From positions 8,184,001-8,248,000 of the forward strand of contig OX344753.2 of assembly GCA_947034885.2 (NCBI GenBank): a DNA stretch of 64,000 nucleotides, given 5' to 3'. The position numbers and the translations under genes are program-made. The notes under the pieces are model-generated. The model was not told the DNA's origin and searched no databases. It saw only the letters and a program-made list of their open reading frames with translations. The stretch is from Thuidium tamariscinum (Eukaryota; Streptophyta; Bryopsida; Hypnales; Thuidiaceae). Shown one piece after another: positions 12,701-25,800 of the stretch (within the stretch, counting starts at the first letter, position 1; each line of letters opens with the position of its first letter).

Positions 12701-13917
12701 AGAAGGTACAGGTTGTTGTTTTTAGACACTTCAAGTATTTAATTCAATATGTAGGAGTGTGATTTTGGGAGATAAGTATGGAGCTGTGGGTAGAAGACTT
12801 TGGGAACTGTAGCCAAATTTGTTGAAAACAAATTTATCGCTGTTTATGAGTTTCTTTTTTAATCGTTCAAAGTGGGGTCTTGTAGACCACTACTGAAGGG
12901 ACTGTAGATAACTCCATTTCCATTCTAAGTCGAGTAACCAAACACATTTAGCCAAGACATGCTTACACCCTTGCTAATTGAAGGCCAATTACGTGTACTG
13001 GAAGAGAGGAGTTGCTGTTGGTAATAGGGATCGATAAGTAGGGACATGATCAGGTCTCTATCGGTTTCAGTATCCTCTTCCTTAAGCTGCATCACAGCTT
13101 AGTTTGATGAATTTTAAGAATAATTTTAAGAAATTATTTTATTCTTAAGGTTGTTCAGGAAATACCTTTGTACAGTTGATCTGACCCTTACGCAGAAATT
13201 CTATTTTGACACATGAAATTCACGATTACACATTTATACCTTTGTATCTGTAGAATTTTTTATGAGTCATCTTTTGCCTTATTACTGTTATTTTTGCAGG
13301 TGCTGCCAGATGCCCCAAAGGAACTGGTGGCTGAATTGTCTTGGAGGTGATGCACCTCTTGAATCACTTCTTTATCCCCAATATATGCTATCGTCCGTTC
13401 TGCGTTTCGTTTTCTTAATTTTCCCGAATCGAATGGATACTTTTTACTCCATTGACAGTCATCGAGTACTATTGTATGTGGAACGAGGAGCGTTCACACT
13501 CGCGAGTAATATGTTTTGGAGTTCTGGATTGTCTTTGGATCACTTACATAAGTGTTAACGTTTGGATGCTCCTTTTCAGGTACATTGTGTTGTACGAAAC
13601 TATCACTGGAAATAAGTTCATGTTGCCGGACACAAAGGTGAGGTTTTGTTCTCTTCAGTGGCTTTGCCCAAAAAGATGTCTTGTTTCAAAGCCTCACAAT
13701 TATTGCTGAATATTGGCAAAGCTTTTAATATTGAGCTCAAGATCTTGTGCAAAAGAAATTAGATTTGATTTGCGCAAGTGCGAAGGCAGCTGCTCAAGAA
13801 TGTTGGCCATGTAGACCTTCTGCCGCCAAGAATTGACGATTCTCATGTATGTGGCAGGAACCCTTGCACGATCGCATATCACGAAATGTGCAGGACAGTC
13901 TCCAGCGCTTGTTGTAG
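9775..13917 (+). CDS. PUR7: Phosphoribosylaminoimidazole-succinocarboxamide (SAICAR) synthetase, plastid
   Basis: SAICAR synthetase joins CAIR with aspartate using ATP in de novo purine synthesis, a plastid pathway in plants. Twelve exons: 9775-10146, 10364-10465, 10573-10702, 11210-11302, 11447-11535, 11678-11758, 11853-11942, 12164-12253, 12479-12529, 13300-13346, 13580-13637, 13858-13917. All have GT/AG introns and consistent phase, giving 420 aa (Arabidopsis PUR7 is close to this length). Residues 1 to about 75 are Ala/Ser/Arg-rich without acidic clusters, as expected for a transit peptide. Family motifs seen: GKVRDIYE (123-130), SAFDR (144-148) and the signature [10 protein letters not shown] (298-307). 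The protein ends in a conserved [11 protein letters not shown] stretch, which fixes the last exon; reading through exon 11 instead gives a non-conserved tail. Intron 9 (12530-13299) is long and carries a dispersed repeat. Single intact copy. Confidence 0.95.
12745..13095 (+). repeat. Dispersed repeat, copy A, inside PUR7 intron 9
   Basis: About 340 bp related to copies at 24425-24785 (RecA intron 3) and 27500-27830 (downstream of RecA), all in the same orientation. Shared blocks include GTAGGAGTGTG at the start, CATTTCCATTC, CATTTAGCCAA, TTGCTAATTGAAGG and a GATCAGGTC block near the 3' end. No terminal inverted repeat is visible. A SINE or an old non-autonomous element is possible. Confidence 0.7.
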
Positions 13918-15009
13918 ACATGTGCCGAATCATTCTTAATGCTTCATAGATTATGACTCAAAAGGCACATCATTATTATCCATCATTTTTGTTGCATGAC
14001 TTCGAATGAGACTTCACAGTTAATGTGGAAGGTAAATAGATATAAACAATGCACATCATTGAGAGACACAACCTAGCTAGTACTGTTGAGGAATTTTCTT
14101 TCACTAAGCAGCTTGGTCCTTTTGATTTCCATGTCAAAGTACATCAAGATCATCTCATCTGTTTACAGAAGATCTTTCTCTTCAGAGATGAGCGATGCAA
14201 TTGAGGCATCAATGCGGCTTCATTTATTTGAGTTATGAATGTCATGCTCTATTTTTATTCAATCCTCCGTTTTCAGTCACAAGAGTAAGATTGAATGGTA
14301 CCTTAGGAGGGCTATGAAATTGAATGAACATTTGAAATTGCAAGGTTGCAACTGATTTGTTGGAATATACTTTACTTTGTTACTCATGCAACTTTCACAG
14401 TTGTTTGAACATGATCAACTTCCAACCTTTGTATTAGTTATTCTGCACTTAGAATTTGAATTGATTAAGAAATTGAATTGGAAGGGATTAACTAAGAAAA
14501 TGGTAGGATGTACTATATGGAATTTGAGGGTTCAGAACATTTAATAGCCTTGGGGAGGTTGCTTTTTGCCCTTTTTAGACAACCATCTTCATCTTGAACT
14601 AAAATCCCAAATTTAATAATTAGATGATGTGACAACCTCAATATTACCTTTCCAAATTTTGAGGCAAATCTACATTGAAGCAAGTCCATATTTTTATCAT
14701 TTTAAATGCACATAATTGTCACATTGAGGAATTGCTTCAATATGCTATTCAACAATTTTATTAAAGGGAGAGTAGTACAACAATTGTATTCCCCAAGTTA
14801 GTTGAAATAGATCACATCAAGCCCTAATTTTTTAAATTTCTAACATATTTTGACAAGTGTCTTAATAGCTAGTGATGGTGTAGAATATTCCACATCATTT
14901 TGTCAAAGGGAGGGTAGTTGTCATCTTTGCTACAAAATGTTATAGAATCTATAACTGTTACCCCATATGATTTGACCCAATATGGATAGTCAAGTTAAAA
15001 AAGAATTGA
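13918..15009. other. PUR7 3' region and AT-rich intergenic DNA
   Basis: The first few hundred bases are presumably the PUR7 3' untranslated region and terminator; no single polyadenylation signal stands out. The rest is AT-rich. A 10-bp inverted pair ATTGAAGCAA/TTGCTTCAAT lies at about 14675 and 14735. No gene seen. Confidence 0.5.
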
Positions 15010-15143
15010 CACTACTAGAAGAGATGGATATAAATGACCTATTTACAATACTTGCACTGACAACAATGACTACAAAATGATTGTTTTGCAATCATTGTAG
15101 TCCATGCACTCATTGTAGATAAGTCATTTATCCATTTTTAGTT
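15010..15143. repeat. Short foldback (MITE-like) element
   Basis: The left half, starting CACTACTAGAAGAGATGGAT, pairs imperfectly with the right half ending in ATCCATTTTTAGT. The centre holds CAATGACTACAAAATGATTG followed by a CAATCATTGTAGTC partner. The CACTA start recalls the CACTA elements elsewhere in the window, but the right end is not a clear match and no target duplication was found. Confidence 0.55.
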
Positions 15144-15419
15144 CATTAGTTAAACCAAAATTTAAACTTTGCCTTCTAACCTCTAGTCCCTTTCATTTAC
15201 CCTTTGTTTTTTTGGTTTTTAGAGAGTTCTAAGCATCAATTTTTTGATGTCAAAGAGAGTTTTGTGCAATTTTGATAAGTATTTAGAATTTACAAGGCTA
15301 TACTAGTATGATAGCTACAAATTTTAATTAATAAAATAGATGTAATTTTATAGGTGTTTGTATGTATGTATAATTTTTTTGAAAGAATCTATTTTGATTG
15401 ATGAAAATAAAATTATGAA

Positions 15420-15717
15420 CTAGGGGAGGACACTTCCCGTTTTTTAATAACCTACGTGCGGCGGAAGATAGGGTACATTTAAATAGTCTTGGGTAAAATT
15501 TATAAGAAATTTATATATAAAATAGGGGACATTAAAAAGACAAAGTGTTTTAAAAATAAAATAGGTATGATAATATGGATGATTTTTCCGCTTTATGGTA
15601 AAATAGGGGCTCTTTTAATGTTGCTAAGTAATGATGACAAGTAATTGATAGCCCCCCTAAAAATACCCCACCGCCGCATGTGGATCCCCCAAATATACAA
15701 GAAGTGTCCTCCCCGAG
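15420..15717. mobile_element. hAT-type MITE (298 bp, 8-bp target duplication)
   Basis: Terminal inverted repeats are CTAGGGGAGGACACTTCCCG on the left and, reverse-complemented, CTCGGGGAGGACACTTCTTG on the right. The element is flanked on both sides by ATTATGAA (15412-15419 and 15718-15725), an 8-bp direct repeat as made by hAT transposases. A subterminal block (ACGTGCGGCGG near 15452 and its partner CCGCCGCATGTGG near 15670) extends the inverted similarity. No transposase coding is present, so it is non-autonomous. Confidence 0.85.
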
Positions 15718-15725
15718 ATTATGAA

Positions 15726-18700
15726 TTGTTTCATTTTGCAAGCAATCATGGCATTTCATTACAAAATTTAAAAGTTGATGTAGAATGCTTATAATAACAT
15801 CTTCACTATTAGAATTATGAGTCTTCAATCAATTTTTTGAATGATAAACAATTTAGTATTTCATATCAGCCTTTAGACTTTGAATAAAAAATCATAATAA
15901 TTAAAAATTTTATTCTGTAATTTCTTTTTTCCTATCCTCAATCCACTTTTTCAATATGAGATATTTTTAATACAACTTTATAAATAAACTTTTTGAAAGA
16001 TTAAATGTCTCTTCTATATTAAAAATGGATTTAGAAATCTTTATTTTTGAAATTAAATCCTTGATCTTACAATTGTTAATTTTTAAATTAAGATATTTTT
16101 TGAGACTATAGTATCTTCAACAATATTATCAAGAATTTCTATTGTTGAATCTTTGAAAAAATTAATTGAAGAAAAAAATTGAGCATTGGTATGGATACAA
16201 TGTTTTAGAGTAATTTTTAGTTTGGTACAATGAAAGAACTTTAGAAGTTAAAAAATGTCATGAGTTAAAAAAACAAGTTTGCTTGTAGAAAACATATTGT
16301 ACTTGGTGTAAAAGTTGGTAACAAATTGTTGACTAATGTGACATTTTTTGTGTTTCTATTAGAGATCCTCGGTGCACTTCAAATTACGCATGGAAATGAT
16401 GGTGATCTTTGTCCTAAATTTTAAATTGTTGATGACAACATTCAATATGTTTGAACTTTACAACCTTTAGTATAACATTTGAAGTATCCAGGGGAAAAAT
16501 GAAAACAACTTGATCGCAATAGAACAACTAAAATAATATCAATAGATGTAGAAACCAAATGAACCTAAATAAATAAAAGTGAGATTTGATTGAAAGACAT
16601 AGAGGGGGCAATACACCTTAGTGAATCTCTTAACCTTTGATTTCCAAGGCCATTCTTCCATCAAGAACTCTCAAAATTGCCATTATCTTGCAAGAAACAA
16701 AAAAAAATTGAAATTGCTATTTTCACATATCTAACTATAGGATTGTACTTCAAACTAATATATAAAATGTGTGGAAGAAATTTCAAAAACTTTGACATCC
16801 TAGATTGGAAGATGTTTAATTTGCATTTAAAATAAAGAATTTCATGTTTTCTAGCACTCTTGACAATTGGATTGTAAGACTTTGAATCCTCTTAACTTTT
16901 CAAAATATTGCAAAGTTTGAAGAAAAATATCTTTATGTCTTAGATTCTAGGAGAATTTTTTTTTGAAATCTTGATTTCTATTCTTCAAAAAGTCTTTAAG
17001 TATAAGTAGGTACAAGATTTAAAAATAAATAAATCATTAATAATTCTAAGATAGAATTGAAAAACAATAATTTCAACAATGAAATTGCTCTGGCAAGCAA
17101 ATTGAACCTTGTATAACATCATTTTTGAAAATTGTAAGCATTGAATCTGTAAGAAAATCTAATACAATAGATGTTTTTTTAGGCCTTCAAAAGAATGCAA
17201 GTTCTTGGACTATGAAAACTCTATGGGAACTTTGCTAAACAGACAATCTAATATGGTCAAGAAATTTCCACATTAGATAATATTAATTAATTATATATAT
17301 ATTAATTATATAATTTTTTAATTTGAAAAAACTTTTTTAATTTTTTAATTTTTTGAAAAAAGTTCCTGAATTCTTTTTTTAAATTGAAATATTTTAACCA
17401 ATAGAAGTTGGTTCACAGTATAGGGAACAAGCAAGGGGACAATCTCAAAATAGTCTTTTAGAAGCTTCAACAAACATCTAATCCTTGATTTTCTTTGAAA
17501 AACTTTAAAAACTACTTAGAAAAACAAAAACTTCGATAACTTTCATATCACTTATACAAATAGAATGAATTAAAGCTTTCTAATTAGACAAAATGTAACC
17601 TATGAGAAGCAATTTTTCCATTTTTTTCCATTTTTCATTTTTTTCAAAGTCAAATTGCCTTTTGGTCTTAGAATGGCGTAACTTTTATATCCTATCGCTG
17701 ATTGAAATAGACTAAAATCATATTCTTTAATGATGCAAATCTGCTTTTCTATCTTCAAAAAATCTTCAAAAAAATATGTCAAAAATTGGGGTCACATGAG
17801 CATACCCAAAATCTCAATAATCTTCCAACATGGCTTTGGAATGTTAGTAGTTAATCAATAATTAGGACAATCCTTCTAACTTACCTACTTTGTTTTCAAC
17901 TTCAATTTAGAAAGAAGATGACATACACAACAAAAAGATACTTCAACTCTTACAATTTTGAACAATCTACAATAACAACATTGATTTGAACATGGTCTAG
18001 TTTTCCAAGAAGTTTCAATTTACAAGGTAGAATACTATTTGGCACTATTCCTATATAGGTTCTTAACCCAAAGTGACATTCAATTTTTGGGGCTTAAAAC
18101 ATCATTGCTTTTGAAGCTTTATAGATCTAAATGTATTCAAGTTATACAAATTTCAACCATACAATCTTGTAGTATACATGTTGTAGATGATATGTATAAA
18201 ATTTGAAGTCATTTGGCTACATAGATTGCAAGATCATAATGTTTTAGTGTTGAAAATGGACGTTGAAATTTTCCCAAAAACACATTTGGAGGTGAAATCT
18301 GATTTCTAAACCTACTCAAATGAAAAAAATTTACATTACAAAATGATCCAAAACTAGTATACAAATACATTGGTGGAAAAAAAAATTCATTTGATTGACT
18401 CATTGTGTCTACAAAACAACTTTGAAATGTCAAAAATTAGCAACAAAAATTGCAAAAAAAACATATCTAAAGTTGAACCTCCCTCTACTAGAATGCCTCT
18501 CAGTCACTCATTGATTCTTGGATTAATATGAAATTTTATCCACACAAACTAGACTAGTATGTGCAACTTCTCTATAAAGAATTATTGGAAATAGACTTTG
18601 TATGAAGAAGAAACAAGCCACCAAAGTTCATTGTACTCCAATAATGGCAGGATTTTGAACTTCGAACTACTCCCAAACATTCAAAACAACTTAAATTGAC

Positions 18701-19508
18701 ATGAAAACTTTACCACAATAACTATACTTCAAGGGAAACAAAACCCAATAATTTTATTGAAAATGAGTTATGGATAAAGGAGATACAAAGCTCCAAAGTT
18801 GCAACCCTAAAATGCAGTTTAGTGAACTCAAATTGAAGTTGTGAACTTCAATTGGATTCCAAAAAATCAGTACACCTTGGATTGATCTAGAAATTTTACT
18901 ACACAAACTAGAGGGGAGAATGAAACTTTTCCAATAAGTCTTATTGAATTTGAACCTTGAATGCAAAAATTACAACACTTTGAACTAGACTTGAAACTGT
19001 GTGAGGACACTTTCTATCCTCTTTGTCACTTTGGTTAAACACTCAACAAATCCAGACACCTATAATTCTATGAAACTCAAAGCTTGCAAGTTACAACTAA
19101 CTAGTTGATTGTAATCTAACTTCATTCAATCTTCAATCCATATTAAATTTTTCAAGACATTTAGTATCATCCTGATCTTATAGTCTCTTAAAAATTAAAA
19201 ACCTTGTCTTCTATAAAAGATTTTTCTAAAGATTACAATAGCTATAATACTAAATATTTTATCATAGATTTCAAAATTTTCAAAATGATTTAAAATTTGC
19301 TTCAAATATAAAAATACAAAATCATGTTTTAAAATTTGGAAGTTATTACATTCAATAGTTACCTTTATTTCTAACCTTTTAGTTCTTGTTCATTGTATTT
19401 AAAATGATGAACACAATTCTTTACGCTATATTTAATAGAATAACTTCCCATTCATTCAAAGTATGATTTGATTTGATTTTCTAATAGACAATCTTCCTTT
19501 ATCATAAA
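15726..19508. other. AT-rich intergenic DNA
   Basis: Nearly four kilobases of AT-rich sequence with many homopolymer tracts and an ATTAATTATATATA-rich patch near 17280-17320. Open frames are short and of low-complexity composition. I see no gene or well-bounded element. Confidence 0.5.
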
Positions 19509-19512
19509 TTAA

Positions 19513-20150
19513 CCCCTAAATGCCCCCAAGGCACCCAAAAGTGGTGTCGAAAAAACTTTGAAGTTAAATAAAACCTTACCAATTTTCTATTTTTAGTAGT
19601 TAATATTTTTGGAAGATTCTTTTTGAAGTCTAGTTTTAGCATCAATAATCTGATTTTGAAAATGAATGATTATGATTTTTCTATTCAAGATTTAGTGCAA
19701 GGGTACCCATTGCAATCTTGACATTCTGTAGTATTAAAGACTCTTGGAAATTAGCCTCAAATACACTAGATCTTAGAGAAAAAATCACACTAAAAATTCA
19801 TTTAAAAAAATTGTAGAGTAGATTTTGAGAAGCCATAAATTGATTGGGGTTATGCTTGTTAGGCCCTTCAACCTCATATTTTTTTGGTGACTAGCTTTTT
19901 AGATTTGACATACAAAAAGAGAGCTCAAAGATTTTCATAGTTTTTACACCCTCATGATCAAACATATAATCTTTCAATCCATAAGTGGTATTGTTGTGTT
20001 TTCTTTTCCTATGTCATCTTTAACATGTCTACTTTGAATTTATATGGTTACAATTTTAAAAAAATTGATTCAACTTATCAAAATGTTGGGTTTTTGTTCA
20101 ATTTAGAGCAAATTCCAAGAAGCTCAAAAGAGACCTTGGACATTTAGGAA
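19513..20150 (+). mobile_element. TTAA-flanked element, family A copy 1 (638 bp)
   Basis: Flanked by TTAA at 19509-19512 and 20151-20154. Left end CCCCTAAATGCCCCCAAGG; right end, reverse-complemented, TTCCTAAATGTCCAAGG. Homologous over its whole length to 57418-58052 (opposite strand) and 59922-60570 (same strand). It has no coding capacity. The TTAA flank plus CCC-starting terminal repeat is the signature of piggyBac-type transposition, although the assignment is not proven. Confidence 0.75.
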
Positions 20151-20154
20151 TTAA

Positions 20155-20926
20155 TGAAAATAGGGGCTATAATATATTAAACCAATGAATGTTTTAAAAT
20201 GCTTAAAAATTAAGAAAATGTTTCAAGCCTTAAAGGATTAGTCTGAGTATTTAAGGAACATTGTTTATCAAGCTAAAAGGCTTGTCTTAATATATAAAAA
20301 GAAAAATTATATCAGCATCATGATGTCAAGGAGCATGATATTGAAAAAATATTCCTAGATTAGGAGTATCAAACATTGATGACAAGTGTTTTTATTCATT
20401 AGTTATGTGATTTGTAAATATATAGTAAATATATATTTTTCAAGTATGAATACCAAAGACAACTTTCAACAATACCATTGCAAAATATAACTTATAATAT
20501 TAAGGCATTTATCATATGATGTTAATTCCTTCATCTATATTTTTGTTTTTTTATAGTTTTGTATATCTTTAAATTAATTTATTACTAACCTCAATTTTGT
20601 CTATTTGGACTTAAAATAAGGCTAGATTTTAAAATGAAGCATTACATTAGATGAGCATTACTTTGATGAACAATATGTGGATGGAACATCATATCCAAGT
20701 ACTTTGTAACATCATCAATATAATTATGGACTTTGTATTGCTAAAGGTTAATAAAGGTAAAATTAAGATTATTATTCAAACTAAACTTTAATTTTCTAAT
20801 ACCACTTCTATTATCTAATATAGACACACTATCATAGGTTTAAGAATTTTTGTAACATTAGGGAAGGGAAGTACATCCAAAACTATCATTAACTAGAAAT
20901 CACCATGTTTAAGGTAGCTAACCTAT
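20155..20926. other. AT-rich intergenic DNA
   Basis: Nothing recognisable was found between the TTAA-flanked element and the next dispersed repeat. Confidence 0.45.
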
Positions 20927-21265
20927 TTCCAATCACTTAAGCCATTATGCATAGTTAGAGTGCAGTTTTTTTATTGCAAAATTTTTCCCATATACAAAAA
21001 TAGAGTTTGGAAGGATAGAATATTTTTCTAGAATTTTATTATATAAATTGTAATTACTATGAATTTTTTAGTAGAAGATTCCTCTTGACCTATAATGGTA
21101 ATATAGACCTTACTATTTTTGACCATAGGCTGATTGCAAAATCGACCAAGGGCTGATTGCATTTATGAGTGCCTTACAACCAATCCTAATGTGCCACAAT
21201 TGCTTTGAGAATTGCACTACAACTTCACGGAAAAGAAGCGGCCTACAAATTGGAAATGGGGGGGG
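20927..21265 (+). repeat. Dispersed repeat B, copy 1
   Basis: Homologous in direct orientation to 29625-29970. Shared blocks include CCATTTCCAACCACTTAAGC-like sequence at the start, AAAATTTTTCCCATATA, AAATTGTAATTA, GACCTATAATGGTAATATAG, TGACCATAGGCTGATTGCAA and ACAACTTCACGGAAAAGAAG. It ends in a G-run at about 21259-21267. No terminal inverted repeat was identified, so the class is unknown. Confidence 0.7.
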
Positions 21266-22640
21266 GGTGATCAAAAATGGGTTGGCTACCTTAGATTCTT
21301 ACATAGGATGAAGATACTAATCCAAGAGATGTACGCCATCCAAACATTGTCCATATATGATACACCTATGCATTACACTTTTAAAATTTACAATTTATAC
21401 ATACTACTTCCAAATAATGCATCCTAAAGTGCTTTGAAGTCTTCTTTTACCTACCAATATAAGCCAATAAAAATAAATTCATCACATAAAAATAGTATCT
21501 TAGTTAAATTACAGTTAGTCACCATTATAAATAGACAAATTGCATCCAATTGCAACCCCTTATAAATTCTTCATTGAAATGTTTTACTTCTATTCATAAT
21601 AGTCTTTAAGTCACTATTGAATATACCTATTTTCATTATTCTCAAAATGAATCATTTATTCATTCCATATTTCAAAAATGCATAAGAAGAGAATCTAGAA
21701 TTATACTCCTTCTATTCTAAATAATATTGATGTTTTGTTTGTAAATATTCAAAAGATACACCAATATTATTTAGAAATAGAAGGAATATATTTTTATCAT
21801 TATTTTTATTTTTTTAACAAATAGTCAATCTATTCCATTCCATTGCAAGAGAAACAAATTGAACACTAGATTGAAGGAGAAACCTCAACAAGATGAAACT
21901 AGAATAAGGTAACTACACCTAATGTCGCACACTACAAATTCTTGTCTAAAATGTACTCTCTTTGTTCATGAGAGTCTATAAATACTTTCAGAAATACCTA
22001 TTTCTATCATTTTGAAAATTTATAGTTTATTCATACTTGTGTTCATATGGTGTCCAAAAAATTCATTCTAAGGGAATCTAGAATCTCCTTTTGACTACCA
22101 ACAGGAGCCTACAAAAGTTTTCCAGTGTAACAATGGGAACTATGCTAAATTGCTTATTTGTGTGATTTCAAGTATAGTTACTTTACTTTATTCCCATGTG
22201 AAAATCAAGCAATTAAGCTTAAGATAGGAAGTTCTAAAATAGGGCACGCTCTAAAATGGAACTCTTCCCTAAATGTACCTTGTTTGCACATGTTTCTTTT
22301 TCATAGCCCTCAATAATGTAAAAAGTGTGTACATTTTAGAAGGGGGGCTTCACTTTGAAGCCCTATGCCACTTCAACTTCAAAATTTTATAATTAATTCT
22401 ACCAAGCTTCAAAAAATATGAAACGACTTGAGTTAGATGTCAATTCCACTTGGCTTTTAAGAAAAATTTATTGAAAAATATTTCAAGATGTTTCACCTCC
22501 CCAAAATTCAGTTCCAGCCCTTAGATGCCCCATTTAAGGACCTCCTACCTAAGTTGCCACCTAAGAATTTTATGGCCAAAAGAAGTGAAGAAGACAATCT
22601 CAAAGAGCTTGGGAGCTTGGGAGCGGGGAGCCAAGCCAGT
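21266..22640. other. AT-rich intergenic DNA and RecA upstream region
   Basis: No gene is visible. An imperfect foldback, with AATATTGATGTTTTGTTTG near 21722 and its partner before 21780, suggests another small MITE. The last 200 bp before 22640 rises in GC and grades into the RecA leader. Confidence 0.45.
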
Positions 22641-22851
22641 GTCTGGCTTTCCATTGAAGCCAGCGTCTGCTGTCTTCTCTTCACTTTCGTTGTTTTAAGT
22701 TGTTGGTATTGGTGTTTCAGCTGTTTTTAGTTTCTGGTTGTTGCTGTCGCTGCAGAATGGCGAAGCTGTGATTCTTCCTTTCAACTGCAAGCTCTTCTTC
22801 CTTCACGTTCTAATTCCTTCCCAAAGAAGCGCCACCCGTCCATCCATCGCC

Positions 22852-25800
22852 ATGGCGGGAGCAGCAGCTCTGCGTGGGGCCCTTCGATCTCGCCATCTCC
22901 TCCAACGCGTCTGCTTTGCTGCTAGTGCCGATCCCTCCACTTCCTACGCCCTGGTACCCCTCAATCCTGTCTCTTTCTTGTTGCTGTCAATTTTTTCTCA
23001 AATGGGTTCCTGTAACTTCTCGATTCTTTGATGGCTTCCCTATGCACTTGAATCTCTCTTTTGTGGTTTTTACGGCCTTTCAAATGGCGATGCGGGGGTA
23101 AGGGAACCACACCTACAATCGACACTGAATGTAGATTCTGTTAGACTAACTAAAATCTCTAGTGTTTCTTGTTGGCAATTGCAAGGGGGGTGTAATGCGC
23201 TACTGTATGCTTTGTTTGCATTTCGTATGCGAAAGTACTTGTAGTGCACGATTTTAGGATAGGTATGTGTTGCAATTAGGTATCTCTACCTCAGTACATG
23301 CTTGGAGAAGAAGAACTCGGGTGTGTAGAAGAGCTGATTTCCGTTTTTGGCTGTTTTTAAGTTTAAAAATTTCTGGTCATCTCTTGTTTATCCTCATTTT
23401 CAGGGAGGTTTTGACATTCCTACACCAGCCTTCTTTGTCAAGAGCTCTGGTTTCGCTACGGAAGCAAAGAGAGGTACAAATTCTTTACTTGTTACGATTA
23501 TTTTTTAAGCCCATCTGTAAGCTTTTGAATGTGCAGTTTATTGTCGTTGTTGATTATTCTCTAGCGAAGCCGCGAAGATGTACGCTCTAATCCTCTCATT
23601 GCATGAGCGCAATTCAGTAATAGCATCGGAATCCTAGGGAGGAATGCTTTCAGTTCAAAAAATCCACTTGTGTTTGCATTGTCATACTAATGCCGTTGTT
23701 GAGGTTTTAGAGGCGAGGGTTTTACTCTATTGTTACAAATCATATCACACTAGTCTCTCACTTCGCCTTCTTGTCCCAGAAATTGCTCTTCCTAAGGCAG
23801 CGCAGTTCGACCGAATAAGATTGTGGGTGCACTGAGAGGTTTAGGGTTTAAGCAGTCCTCTTATTGAATCCCTCAATGACCAAGATTTCGTGATTTTTGA
23901 ATAACTAACTTTGTGAATAGCATTATTCAAGTGGGGTTAAAGTTTATATCTCTAGAATCAGTGAAGAGCATTGCATGCATAGGCGAATGACCTCACTACT
24001 CGAGAAATAATATGAGATTCAATTTGGGCTTCTTCGTTTAGTGCCGCTTACGGGTTAACCTTGAGTGCCATTGTGGGAAGTAGGCAAGCGAGTGAAGAAG
24101 ACTACAGCCGAGGTCATCGACGCCGATAATCCCGATATAGACCGGGAGTACACGAAGCAGAAGACCATTCAAGCAGCAATTGACCAGATTTCGAGGAAGC
24201 ACGGAAAAGAGACGGTGATGTGGCTTGGGCGGGAGAGCCATAACCATGTCGAAGTCGTGCCTACGGGCTCTTTGAATCTGGACATTGCTTTGGGTGTTGG
24301 CGGTCTACCTAAGGTGAGTGATCCTTCCCTTAGATGCATTGCTAGGTTATGTTTGGTTTTGTGCTATGTCCAAGGCTATCTATGCTAGAATATGCTCTTT
24401 TTGTCACTTTCAGCATGTAAATCAATGTGCAGGAGTGTGCTTTCATTGGGAGATCACTCAATAGTCAGAGCTCTTTGGGGAACTAACGGAGCCGAACTCT
24501 CTTGGCATCAATTTTTTCTCCCGCAATGTTAGAAGATGATTTCTTACGCTATATTTCAATGTGGAAGGTTGTAGACCTGTAATGAAGACATGGATAGTAG
24601 ACAGCCCCATTTCCATTCAAAAATGACTGGCCATAGGCATTTAGCCAAGTTACACCCACCCGATTTGCTAATTGAAGGTCAGCTAAGCGTATGAAAGATA
24701 TGAATTGTTGTTGGTAACAGGGTCAGTTAATAGGGGATGAGGCGAGATCAGGTCCCTAGCGGGTTTTGTATCCTCCACCTTATGTGGAATGGAGTTTGAC
24801 ATTTCTTTCAGAGATCGAGCCTTTCGCGGTTGCTGAAAATGCTCATATGACAGGGTCGGGTGGTGGAGATATTTGGTCAAGAAGCGTCAGGAAAGACGAC
24901 GCTTGCGCTTCATGTGATTGCAGAGGCGCAAAAAATAGGAAAAGGTGAACCTTATTGCGATGTTCATATATTGAATGCAAAGTTTTGTTGAACTAAGTTT
25001 GTGCCAGTATCGCTCACATATGGTCCCAGTAGCTTCCCATGTTTTCATATTTTGATAGGTTTCATACTGACAATGTATGGTAGCGCAGGACATTGTCTAT
25101 TTGTGGATGCGGAGCATGCATTGGATATGCATTTTGCTGAAGGAATCGGTGTGAACACGAAAGATCTCTTGTTTGTTCAGCCAGATTTTGCTGAACAGGC
25201 TCTAGACACTGTCGATCACTTTGTACGCTCTACAGGGGTTGATGTTATCGTCGTTGATAGCGTAATACCCGTTGTGTCCCTCCCAATCAGATTCATGTTT
25301 GCTCGTCTTTCGATTTTGTAATGTCCACTGATTTGGATTTGGCTTATAAGTCTATGACCGTAGACAGAGTTCTTGTTGTGGAAATCTGGTGTGGTAGCTC
25401 TAGATATGAGTGTCTAGGGAAAGTTACGAGAGGTTTTGTATAAGGTTTCAACGAACATGCACCGTAGTTCGGCAAGGCCGTATCTTAGATACTTGGGGTT
25501 TGTGACAGGTTGCTGCACTTGTGCCAAAGGCTGAACTGGAAGGAGACATGGGCGATGCCCAGATGGCTTTGCAGGCACGGCTGATGAGCAAAGCACTCCG
25601 CAGACTAACTCACTCCCTCAACTCCTCCCAATGTATGCTGATCTTTATAAACCAGGTATTAACAGAGGGGTGCAAAACTCGGCACTTTTTATTAATGGAA
25701 TCTGCAAGAAGGCTCTGTGTCAACATGCTCCGATATCAAATAGGAGAGAATATATTCAGTTTTTATGATTTTATTCTATAAGAAGGGACAGGAGTAGTAA

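Noticed and set aside
13580-13709. PUR7 ending by read-through of exon 11
   Set aside because: The tail after DTK is not conserved, whereas splicing at 13637 to 13858 restores the conserved family C-terminus.
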